A DNA stretch of 41,050 bases from Aldehydirespirator sp965220645 (GTDB lineage: Bacteria > Actinomycetota > Acidimicrobiia > Acidimicrobiales > Aldehydirespiratoraceae): the NCBI GenBank assembly GCA_965220645.1, contig CBDCQP010000001.1, forward strand, positions 1 through 41,050, in the 5' to 3' direction. Within the stretch, counting starts at the first letter, position 1; each line of letters begins with the position of its first letter. The position numbers and the translations under genes were made by a program. The notes below the pieces were generated by a model, which worked only from the letters and a program-made list of their open reading frames with translations, ran no database searches and was not told the DNA's origin. This document shows, piece by piece, positions 10,158 through 17,136 of this stretch.

Positions 10158-10854
10158 CGAAGAGCACTACACCGACACCCACGGCTACACCGAGATCAAC
10201 TTCGCGGCCTTCGGGATGGTCGGCATGCGGTTCTGCCCGCGCATCCGCAGCCTGCACCGCCAGCGGATCTACTGCGCCGACCCGGACCGCGACCACGGCG
10301 TCCTCGAGCCGGTCCTCAAGCGCGGCCGCCGGGCGGTGAACTTCCGCCTCATCGCTGAGCAGTGGGACCGCATCGGCCAGTTCTACGCGGCGTTCCCCGC
10401 AGGGCACGCCACGGCGTCGGCCGCCCTGCAGAGGCTCAACCGCTTCCAGGCCTCGAACCGCTTCTACGCCGCCAACCGCGAGCTCGGCCGAGCGCTGAAG
10501 ACCGAATTCGTGCTGCAGTACATGTCCGAGCCGCAACTGCGAGCGAAGGTGCGGCGGGGCCTGCTCAAGGTCGAGCAGCTCCACGCCCTGGCGCGGGCCG
10601 TCTACTACGGGCAGCGGGGGCGCATCAGCGCCCGCGAGGTCTACGACCAGATGAACGCGTGCTCGTGCCTGACCTTGATTCTCGCCTGCATCGTCTACTG
10701 GCAGGCCCGGGAGATCTCACGGCTGGCCACCGTGCCGGACTTCCCGGTCGATCCCGATCTGCTGCGGCATGTCAGCCCGATCGAGTGGAAGAACGTCATC
10801 CTCTACGGCGAGATCAAGATCGACCCCGCCAAGCTCAAGATGCGACGCCCTTAG
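10158..10854 (+). pseudogene. Tn3-family TnpA C-terminal third (type A)
   Basis: The sequence reads LEEHYTDTHGYTEINFAAFG, MVGMRFCPRIRSLHRQRIY, LQRLNRFQASNRFYAANREL, then LGRALKTEFVLQYM and SPIEWKNVILYGEIKIDPAK, ending in a stop inside the type A end. The TDTxGYTE block and the LGRxxKTxFxxxY block are signatures of Tn3-family transposases. The catalytic third motif lies in this portion, but the first two DDE residues are absent. The upstream junction with the helicase at 10157 is abrupt. Confidence 0.9.
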
Positions 10855-10886
10855 CGTGTATCACAACACGAATGGTGTCGGTACCC
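10850..10886 (-). repeat. type A Tn3-family terminal repeat, facing left
   Basis: This is the inverted, slightly diverged copy of the 1133 and 3790 repeats (outer tip GGTACCC at 10880-10886). It follows the tnpA stop directly and marks the outer boundary of the helicase-carrying segment. Flanks do not match any other type A end. Confidence 0.85.
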
Positions 10887-10899
10887 TTTAGCGCATTGG

Positions 10900-11052
10900 C
10901 CGGCTCGACCGATCCGGCGTGCCTCGGCCGCCTTTCGTCCGGAGACGGTCCGCGACTGGAGCCCCGACCGGACTTGGTTCGTCGCTCCCGAGGTGCAGTT
11001 CCTCATGACCAGCCTTCTGACGCTCAACGTCACGTTCGGGTTCGGGCTGTAG
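10900..11052 (+). pseudogene. C-terminal remnant of an outer-membrane beta-barrel protein
   Basis: Directly outside the transposon end, one frame reads AFRPETVRDWSPDRTWFVAP, EVQFLMTSLLTLNVTFGFGL and a stop. The alternation of aromatic/hydrophobic and small residues, and the strand-like terminus, suit the last strands of a barrel. The upstream part was removed by the transposon. The family is not identified. Confidence 0.35.
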
Positions 11053-11108
11053 GAAGACCGTACAGCCCTGGGCCGGCGAAGTGTTGGAAGGAGAGTCGCC
11101 GGCTCAGC

Positions 11109-11221
11109 ATGCGATTCGCGCCCCGCTATTCCAACGCCACGACCGCAGTGCGAAGTTCCGTGATGTGCGCCGCTCTGATAGCTGTCGCGCCCGCGGTCAC
11201 TTGCGTGTCGGTCGCGGCTGG
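11109..11221 (+). pseudogene. possible N-terminus of an exported protein, truncated
   Basis: An ATG 12 bp after GAAGGAGAG gives MRFAPRYSNATTAVRSSVMC and a hydrophobic stretch (AALIAVAPAVTCVSVAAGS) typical of a signal peptide. It ends where a nine-codon piece of resolvase (FAEVERDLI) and a type A end begin. Between 11073 and 11103 an 8-bp stem (GCCGGCGA/TCGCCGGC) could terminate transcription of the gene before it. Confidence 0.3.
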
Positions 11222-11268
11222 TTCGCCGAGGTCGAGCGCGACCTGATCCCGAGGGCTCAGGTCGCCCG

Positions 11269-11305
11269 CTTGGAGTGTATTTCTGCACGGATCTGGTCGG
11301 TACCC
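11269..11305 (-). repeat. diverged type A Tn3-family terminal repeat, facing left
   Basis: The 37-bp sequence matches the type A consensus at about 31 positions and has its GGTACCC tip at 11299-11305. A short resolvase scrap lies on its inner side. On its outer side it interrupts a type B transposase tail at the codon for IYWNTL, so a type A element jumped into a type B element here, as at 1133. Confidence 0.75.
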
Positions 11306-11430
11306 TATCTACTGGAACACGCTGAAGCTCGGCGAGGCTGTTTTCATCAGGAAGAACGCCGGCCTCGATGTCCCGGCCGAATTCCTGGCCCACGCTTCGC
11401 CGCTCGGATGGGAACACATCAATCTGACCC
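11306..11430 (+). pseudogene. second Tn3-family transposase C-terminal tail (type B)
   Basis: The frame IYWNTLKLGEAVFIRKNAGL, DVPAEFLAHASPLGWEHINL T is the conserved C-terminus of Tn5393/Tn163-like TnpA, longer than the copy at 1567-1665. It is broken upstream by a type A end and downstream by unrelated sequence, and the long type B end is missing. Confidence 0.8.
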
Positions 11431-11526
11431 CCCGGCCGCGCGTGTCGCGGCGTGATTCTAGCGATCACGGCGAGGTCGGTAGCGGCGTGAGCAGGCGGTA
11501 GGCGCGCCACCCTGTCCGGAGGAACC

Positions 11527-11559
11527 GGTCTGGCCCACCCACTCTGGGTGGGCCAGACC
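11527..11559. terminator. 15-bp perfect stem-loop, probable intrinsic terminator
   Basis: GGTCTGGCCCACCCA pairs perfectly with TGGGTGGGCCAGACC around a 3-base loop. On the plus strand it is followed after seven bases by CTTTTC, a weak T-tract. No recognisable intact gene ends here, so it is probably a relic of a lost unit. Confidence 0.55.
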
Positions 11560-11922
11560 ACGAACCCTTTTCTGCTGCGGGCAGTCAGTCCTTATCAGCG
11601 CCCCGGACGGACGATTGCCGGAGGGAGGCGTCCGCGTCGGCAAGCGGACCCGACCACCAGAGCCACGCCGGCCGGGAGGCGGCGGTCGGCGACCAGGCCC
11701 AAGGTCCGATAACGGCCAGTTACGTCAACAAAGAGGCCAGATCGAACCCAGGCGTGCCAGCGCCCGCGGCGGGCCGTCGAACGTGTCATCTCTCCACCCC
11801 TCTGGTCGCCCGCCAACTTCGATGTGCTCCGTCACCTCCCCCTCGACACACCTCCCCTCTTCCCGTGTGGTTCCGGCCGTCAGGCCGTCAGATTTCGGGC
11901 GGAATCCAAGGATTACGGCCGT
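11560..11922. other. region without a recognisable gene; type C-like half end at 11701
   Basis: I see no credible coding frame here. AGGTCCGATAACGGCC at 11701 and the following GTTACGTCAAC resemble the type C terminal repeat without its GG tip, so the region may mark another decayed transposon end. It leads directly into the second helicase fragment. Confidence 0.3.
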
Positions 11923-13305
11923 GCTCGAGAAGCTGGAACAGGCCCGGCAGGCGCTCGGCGGCCAGGTCTTCGACGTGCTCGGCAAACTGGAGTTCGAAGG
12001 CCGCTGCGCAAGCTGCTGCTCGACGCCATCCGCTACGGCGAGCAGCCGGAGGTGCTCGCCCACCTCGAATACCGCCATCGACCAAGCGCTCGACCGGGCG
12101 ACGCTGCAGGACCTGCTCGAGGAGCGGCAGCTCGTCCACGACGCGATGGACGCCAGCCGCGTGCAGCGCGTGCGCGAGGCGATGGAGCGGGCCGAGGCGC
12201 GCCGCCTGCAGCCGCACTACATCGAATCGTTCTTCCATGAGGCGTTCCGACAGCTCGGCGGCTCGGCCCGCCAACGAGAACCGCGCCGCTACCAGGTGTC
12301 GCACGTTCCGGCCCTGATCCGGAACCGCGACCGGGTGATCGGGACCAGCGAGCCAGTCCTCCCCCGCTACGAACGGATCGTGTTCGAGAAGCCGCTGGTC
12401 GCCCCGCCCGGACAGCCGTTGGCGGCTTTCGTTTGTCCGGGCCATCCGTTGCTAGACGCCGTCATCGACCTGATCCTGGAACGCCACCGCGACCTGCTCA
12501 AGCGCGGCGCGGTCCTCGTCGACGAGCGCGACCATGGCACGACGCCCCGCGTGCTCTTCTCCATCGAACACGCCCTGCAGGACGCCGGCGTCACCCGTGC
12601 CGGCGGTCGGCGCGTCGTCTCGAAGCGGGTGCTCTACGTCGAGCTCGACAACGACGGCGTGACGCGCCATCTGCACTCTGCGCCGTATCTCGACTACCGG
12701 CCGCTGGCGGACGGCGAGAGTGCGCCTGGATCGGCCGGGATCTGGAGCAGGCGGCGCAGGCGTACGCCGTCGGCGACGTCGTCTCGCGGAAGTCCGCGCT
12801 GCCAGGCTCACGTTGATCGACAAGACCGAGGCGGCCGTGAAGGACCGCCCCACCAAGGAGATCTCGCTGCGGCCGCCGGTGGTGCTCGGCGGCCTGCTGG
12901 TCGTCCCGCGGGGCCTGGTCAACAAGATGGCCGGCCGGTCGACGCCGAGTACCGGGCGGCCGGACGACACCCAGCTCGCCGCCGCGCGGACGCGCGCCAT
13001 CGTGATGGAGACCGAGTGCCGTCTCGGCTTCGAGCCGACCGACCGCGAGTTCGACAAGCTTCATCGAGGTCAAGGGACGCAGGAGCGATGCCGACACGGT
13101 AACCGTCACGAAGAACGAGGACCTGTGTTCGCTGAACAAGCCGGACGACTTCATCCTCGCCCTCGTCCTGTTCGGCAGCGGCGACGACGGCACACCGCGC
13201 GTGCGCTACGTCCGGCGGCCGTTCCAGCGGGAACCGGACTTCGGGGCGGCGAGCGTCAACTACGCGCTCAAGGACCTGCTGGCCAGCGCGGAGGACCCGC
13301 GGTAG
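11923..13305 (+). pseudogene. C-terminal half of a second SNF2 helicase with DUF3883-like end, frameshifted
   Basis: It begins at VLEKLEQARQALGGQVFDVL, the same point as residue about 645 of the helicase at 7556. Near-identity continues to ALQDAG, where the first copy is cut. It then provides the missing end: RAGGRRVVSKRVLYVELDND, a charged helix, and METECRLGFEPTDREFDKL with FIEVKGRRSDADTVTVTKNE. It ends LCSLNKPDDFILALVLFG, YVRRPFQREPDFGAASVNY and a stop at 13303-13305. The FIEVKGR block fits DUF3883, a nuclease-like domain at the end of such helicases. Indels near 12003, 12066, 12720, 12810, 12945 and 13060 break the frame. Point differences show it is a paralogue, not a displaced half of the same gene. 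Confidence 0.8.
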
Positions 13306-13366
13306 GACGGGCGGCAGGTTCGACCAGGTGCGCCTGAACAGCCATGATGCGACACTGGGTGGACCC

Positions 13367-13597
13367 ATGCCGGAGACGAAGGTGACGGTTCCGCCGTGTC
13401 CATTTCGGCGCGGAAGGCATCGCTGGCTGCTCGACAGGGAGCGGTCGACGACGTCCTGTCAGGCGGACGTGTGCGAGGCGTGCGGTATGCTGCGGTTGAC
13501 GTCGTTCCGGACCGGTCAGCCGAGCTACGAGCCGGCGGACGAGGTGAGCTTGGACGATGCAGTACCACGGCGACCGCGACCGCCGGACGGCTCCTGA
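13367..13597 (+). CDS. small cysteine-containing protein, possibly zinc-binding
   Basis: The ATG at 13367 begins MPETKVTVPPCPFRRGRHRW. A C...H...C...C-x-x-C pattern follows (VPPCPF, GRHRW, TTSC, DVCEACGMLRL), which would suit one structural zinc. The length is 76 residues. The C-terminus overlaps the next small ORF by about 40 bp, and a weak GGTGG lies upstream. It follows the helicase remnant on the same strand. Confidence 0.4.
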   Translation: MPETKVTVPPCPFRRGRHRWLLDRERSTTSCQADVCEACGMLRLTSFRTGQPSYEPADEVSLDDAVPRRPRPPDGS

Positions 13598-13754
13598 CGA
13601 CGGTGCGAGGAAGCGGACGGTGCGCCGGTTGATGGTGGTGCGACTCCGGGTGGAGATCGCCACGCGCGAGGCAGCGCAGCCTTCAGACCCCCGGATCGAG
13701 GAAGCACGGCAGGAGCTTCGTGCGCTGACGGGAGTGAACCGGGACACGGATTGA
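13557..13754 (+). CDS. small hypothetical protein, 65 aa
   Basis: The ATG at 13557 follows GAGGTGAGC. The product is highly charged and helical (RRLMVVRLRVEIATREAAQP...IEEARQELRAL). It overlaps the previous ORF in another frame, so one of the two may be spurious. No family is recognised. Confidence 0.35.
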   Translation: MQYHGDRDRRTAPDDGARKRTVRRLMVVRLRVEIATREAAQPSDPRIEEARQELRALTGVNRDTD

Positions 13755-13892
13755 CCGGGGCGCGGAGGCTCCCCCTCGGCCGCCGGTGGCGCTTCGGCGG
13801 GCTGCTGTTTGTTCACCAGGACCTCGTCCAACCCGCCACGGGGCGCTGACCGCGGATACGACAATGTACGCTGGCGACCACGACCCGTGTCC

Positions 13893-14450
13893 ATGACTCG
13901 ACGCAAGCTGTTTCGCAAGCGCGAGTTCGCCGCCCACTGGTTCGAGACCGGCACGCCCACCTTTCTGGTGGACACGCTGTTCAGACGCCGGGTGAGCTCG
14001 CTGGCGCTGAACGGCATGGTGAGCAACGCCGAGCTGTTGTCGACCTTCGACGTCGACGACATGCCGACCGAGGCGCTGCTGTTCCAGACCGGCTACCTGA
14101 CCATCGAGCGCCCGGAGCCGCGGGGCGCGGAGATGTATCCGAATCGGGAGGTGCGGCAGAGCCTGAACCGGAGCCTGCTGAGCCGCATGACGGGGGATGC
14201 ATCGCGGCCGGTGGCGCACAGCGCGCGGCTCTACGACCTGCTGCTGGTCAACGACTTCACGGGGCTGGCGGCGCTGGTCGAGTCGTTCTTCGCCAGCATT
14301 CCGTACGAGTGGTACACGAACAACGACATCGCGAGCTACGAGGGCTTCTACGCCAGCGTGTTCTACTCGTACTTCGCGGGGCTGGGGCTGGACGTGGGTG
14401 GTCGAGGACAGCAGCAGCCACGGCCGCCTGGACATGGCGGTGCGTCATCA
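13893..14450 (+). pseudogene. AAA-ATPase-like/PDDEXK_9 protein, middle fragment
   Basis: From MTRRKLFRKREFAAHWFETG the frame gives TPTFLVDTLFRRRVSSLALN, PTEALLFQTGYLTIE, LYDLLLVNDFTGLAALVESF, ASIPYEWYTNNDIASYEGFY and ASVFYSYFAGLGLDV. This is the conserved middle and C-terminal part of the AAA-ATPase-like (DUF1703) family. The PDDEXK core strand VVEDSSSHGRLDMAV, with its catalytic aspartate, is reached only after a one-base shift at about 14399, and the sequence is lost just after it. The N-terminal ATPase domain is absent. Full-length members are about 500 residues and are linked to toxin or defence roles. Confidence 0.7.
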
Positions 14451-14606
14451 ACAACCTCGTGGCGTGCGGCCGGATCGCCGTGACCAGCACGCCGGAGAAG
14501 GAGACTCTCACGTACATCCCGAGCTGAAAACCGACGCCCAACTACGCGCGCGCGTCGGAGTTCGTGTCGAGAGAGAGAGTCATTCGTAGCACGAACGAGA
14601 GAGACC

Positions 14607-15281
14607 ATGGACGGACGAACCGCCCCGGAACGTGTTTACGCGTATGGCCGGGTAGGCAGCACCCCAACCGGAATCCTCGCGAATCCCGCCGGAACCGCGG
14701 AAGCCAACCACGCCGCCGCACGACGCCTTGCCCGCCAAATGGCCAGCAGAACCGGACACTTCGTATCCGTCTCCAAACTGGTCGGTTGGAGCTGGATCGT
14801 CGTCGACACCGTTCGGCCCGAACTGACGGGCAGGAAGCGCCCACAATCGGCCGGGAAAGCCACCAGCGACCACAGGAACGCCGCGAAGCCCCGCCGAGCG
14901 GACACGTCGCCGGGTGCGGTAGCGGCCGCTCACGGCCGTTTACGGCGCTCTGACGGCACGTCTCGTCCATGGCCGGGATTCCCGGTCCGGGCCAGGTTCG
15001 GGCTCGCTCGGGGCGCGCGGCCGCTCGGTCCGTGGCGGGCGTGGATTAGGCGTGGCGGGCGTGGCGGGCGTGGCGGTTCGGGTACGCCACGTGGCGGGGC
15101 GTGGCGGTGGTGTGCACGGAAGATACATTCCAGTGCGGGGTACGCCACGTGGCGGGGCGTGGCGCTTACGCTCTACTTTCGCCCGCCACTCTGGCATGCA
15201 GGTTGCCGAGCGGCCGCCGGGACCCTGAGACGGTTTCAGATCGGCCGCTCCGGACACATCCCCCGGTTCCGGGCGGCCTGA
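14607..15281 (+). CDS. doubtful open frame in a GC-rich non-coding-like stretch
   Basis: A frame opens at MDGRTAPERVYAYGRVGSTP and stays open into the GTGGCG repeats and the hairpin-repeat array. The first 70 residues (HAAARRLARQMASRTG, FVSVSKLVGWSWIVVDTV) are plausible protein, but the rest is low-complexity arginine/glycine caused by the repeats. I list it because 14450-15030 holds no better candidate. If real, the product is probably shorter. Confidence 0.2.
   Translation: MDGRTAPERVYAYGRVGSTPTGILANPAGTAEANHAAARRLARQMASRTGHFVSVSKLVGWSWIVVDTVRPELTGRKRPQSAGKATSDHRNAAKPRRADTSPGAVAAAHGRLRRSDGTSRPWPGFPVRARFGLARGARPLGPWRAWIRRGGRGGRGGSGTPRGGAWRWCARKIHSSAGYATWRGVALTLYFRPPLWHAGCRAAAGTLRRFQIGRSGHIPRFRAA
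15031..15164. repeat. GTGGCGGGC tandem tract and two 27-bp direct repeats with CACGTG cores
   Basis: A tract of degenerate GTGGCGGGC units at 15031-15075 is followed by two identical 27-bp repeats at 15080-15106 and 15138-15164 (start GGGTACGCCACGTGG). They are 58 bp apart and each contains the palindrome CCACGTGG. They could bind a regulator or be slippage products. No gene start lies immediately downstream. Confidence 0.6.
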
Positions 15282-15572
15282 TCCCCGTGGTTGCGGGGCG
15301 GGGGCGGGTCGTGCTCGGATGCCGCGGTGGTCTGCCCTGGGCGATCCCCGTGCGTGCGGGGCGGTTCGGTCGGCCAAGCCTGAAGCGGAGGATCCCCGTG
15401 CGTGCGGGGCGGGCCGGTCGGTCAGCCCTTGAAGGGGAGCATCCCCGTGCGGGCGGGGAAGCCGGTTCGGGCTTGGTCGTGGGTGGATCCCCGTGCGTGC
15501 GGGGCGGACCACTGCGCAAGCAGGAGACCCGTCTTCTCCCGAGGTGGATCCCCGTGCGTGCGGGGCGGACCC
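15258..15572. repeat. degenerate CRISPR-like hairpin repeats (type I-E-like core), no cas genes
   Basis: Six copies of GATCCCCGTGCGTGCGGGGC start at 15280, 15343, 15391, 15440, 15486 and 15546, and a poorer copy lies at 15257. The CCCCG...CGGGG hairpin is the kind seen in type I-E CRISPR repeats. However, spacing is irregular (63, 48, 49, 46, 60), and the segments after copies 2 and 3 resemble each other instead of being independent spacers. I read it as a decayed array or a CRISPR-like tandem repeat. No cas gene is in the window. Confidence 0.5.
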
Positions 15573-15574
15573 TC

Positions 15575-15952
15575 CTAGTCTACTGGCAGCTCTGGCAGCT
15601 CTGGCGGATCGTGGACGGGGAGCGCGTCCAGGGCGTCCAGGGAGGCATCGCCATCGAGCACGGGTTCCTGTTCGGCGAGCTCCCGTTCCGCTCTGCCGAG
15701 CGCCAGGTCTTCCTGCCACCATCGATCGAGGCCGATCAGCGTCGCCTCTCTGACGATGGTGCTCCGGGTCACGCCCCGGCGCTCTGCGCATTCGTCGATG
15801 ATAGCCAGCCACTCGGCATTGACTGCCAGAGAGACCCGGAGGGACGGCGCTCCGCGGAGGTTCCCTGCTACCGGATCGCGGCCCTCCCGGAATTCCTTTT
15901 TCAGCTTTGCCAGCCGCTCTCGCTCCTTCTTGACGGTCGCGGTTGCCAGCAT
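15575..15952 (-). CDS. ribbon-helix-helix (CopG/Arc-type) DNA-binding protein
   Basis: The minus-strand ATG at 15952, with GGGAGAGGGG directly upstream, starts a 125-residue protein; upstream in-frame codons have no ribosome site. A basic helical N-terminus (KKERERLAKLKKEFREG) is followed by an RHH motif: strand LRVSLAVNAEW, helix LAIIDECAERRG and helix RSTIVREATLIGLDRWW. The tail is acidic and ends in a short PELPELP repeat beside the hairpin-repeat array. RHH proteins of this type regulate plasmid genes or act as antitoxins. There is no toxin-like partner next to it, so it may be a stand-alone repressor. Confidence 0.7.
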   Translation of the reverse strand: MLATATVKKERERLAKLKKEFREGRDPVAGNLRGAPSLRVSLAVNAEWLAIIDECAERRGVTRSTIVREATLIGLDRWWQEDLALGRAERELAEQEPVLDGDASLDALDALPVHDPPELPELPVD

Positions 15953-16252
15953 TCCCCTCTCCCGGTTCTTTGTGGCCGTATCTGCCTTCCCCGCTTCCGC
16001 CTTCCCGCAGGGAAAGATCCGAGTCCAGCGACCCGCCCGCGGCGTGGTCGCTGAATAATTATTACTCCATGAAACCGTTGGTATGCAAGGGCGAGACGGG
16101 TTCCCGCGAGATCGGCACACCGTATGAGATCGTCACGGCTGGTGTGGACACGAAGTTAGACGGCTGGTACCGCCAGAAAGTTCCCATTTTCTTTTGCGTG
16201 CTAATCTGGCAGATACGGCCCGTCGGATTGCCGTGCGGAAGGAGCCACGATC

Positions 16253-16531
16253 ATGCGCAAGCGGAAGAAGACTACCCACTCCGGGCCGCCGTCAAAAGCG
16301 AGCCGCCCTGTCCTTGTTCGGTTCCCGAACGAGCTGTACGCGGAGGTTGTCGAGGTTGCCGGCGAGCGGATACGGGAGGGTCTCGCCGGCTCTCTATGGC
16401 CGACCGGGGAGTACCGGCCGATCGAGCCCGGGGAGACCTTGAAGCGGTTCGTGCTCGAGGCGGCCCGGCGGGAGGTGCGCCGCCGCCGGGAGTGTCTTCG
16501 GGATCAGGCGCAATCCGCGCAGGTTGCGTGA
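16253..16531 (+). CDS. small basic RHH-like protein
   Basis: The ATG follows AGGAGCC and gives MRKRKKTTHSGPPSKASRPV, then LVRFPNELYAEVVEVAGERI and a C-terminal helix rich in arginine and glutamate (LKRFVLEAARREVRRRREC). The strand-helix pattern suggests a minimal ribbon-helix-helix fold with an insert. It faces away from the 15952 gene across a 300-bp gap that contains an AT-rich patch (AATAATTATTACTCC at 16056) and the inverted sequence CTGGTACCGCCAG; both promoters may lie there. The start resembles the stub at 4063. Confidence 0.55.
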   Translation: MRKRKKTTHSGPPSKASRPVLVRFPNELYAEVVEVAGERIREGLAGSLWPTGEYRPIEPGETLKRFVLEAARREVRRRRECLRDQAQSAQVA

Positions 16532-16689
16532 TCTGCCGGGGCGGCCGGCTGGGGGCGGTCATCGGGTCCGCTTCCCAGCGGCCCGCTTCTTGGTTCGGCG
16601 GCGGGTATGGTCGCTTCCCGGCGGCCCCGGCCGCGTGCGGATCCGCGGCCGGCGGGGCCGCCGTCAACCTTGTTTCCGGTGGTACGCTC

Positions 16690-17136
16690 CCGGAAGCGAG
16701 GTTTTCCGCGCCGGCGCTGAAAACGTGCTCCTGGCTGGGAGCGTGGATCAGGCTCGGATTGTGCTTCTCTTTGCCCGTGAGCTCATGGGCGATGACGATC
16801 CGGAGTACGCGTGGACCGGCGAGTCGGTGACGCACGTTGCGAGCAAGACGTCTGTGGTCGTGAAGGGTTCGGATGCTCGGCGGGCGTTCGGGTTGGGCGC
16901 TCATGCTCGGATTGTCATCTGCGATGAGCCCGGGGCGTGGCAGCTTCGGGGCGGCGAGCTCATGTGGCAGGCTTTGCGGACTTCTCTCGGCAAGCGGGAG
17001 ATGACGATCATCTTCGTCGGGACGATGGCGCCGGCGCCGGCGCGCGGGCCCGGAAGCTGGTGGCCGCGGATGGTGCTTCGGGGTTCATCGGTTGCGAGAA
17101 GCGTCCATTTATGCCATGCACTTGAGGGACTCGACA
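16690..17136 (+). pseudogene. phage terminase large subunit fragment
   Basis: The frame reads EVFRAGAENVLLAGSVDQAR, IVLLFARELMGDDDPEYAW, a strand-rich middle (VTHVASKTSVVVKGSDARRA), then ARIVICDEPGAWQ, which suits the Walker B strand. MTIIFVGTMAPAPARGPGSW W follows, the coupling motif after Walker B. The N-terminal Walker A is replaced by GC-rich sequence, and the 3' side is cut by the IS1634 element at about 17137. No nuclease domain and no other phage genes are present, so this is a single prophage scrap. Confidence 0.55.

Noticed and set aside
15258..15572. Functional type I-E CRISPR array
   Set aside because: Spacing is irregular, two inter-repeat segments are related to each other, and no cas genes or leader are visible; kept only as a CRISPR-like repeat.
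14940..15812. Minus-strand proteins with repeated APHARGS-type segments
   Set aside because: These peptides are translations of the hairpin repeats at 15258-15572 and a known artefact of CRISPR-like repeats.
16690..17136. Resident prophage
   Set aside because: Only one terminase fragment is present; no portal, capsid, tail or lysis genes are seen.
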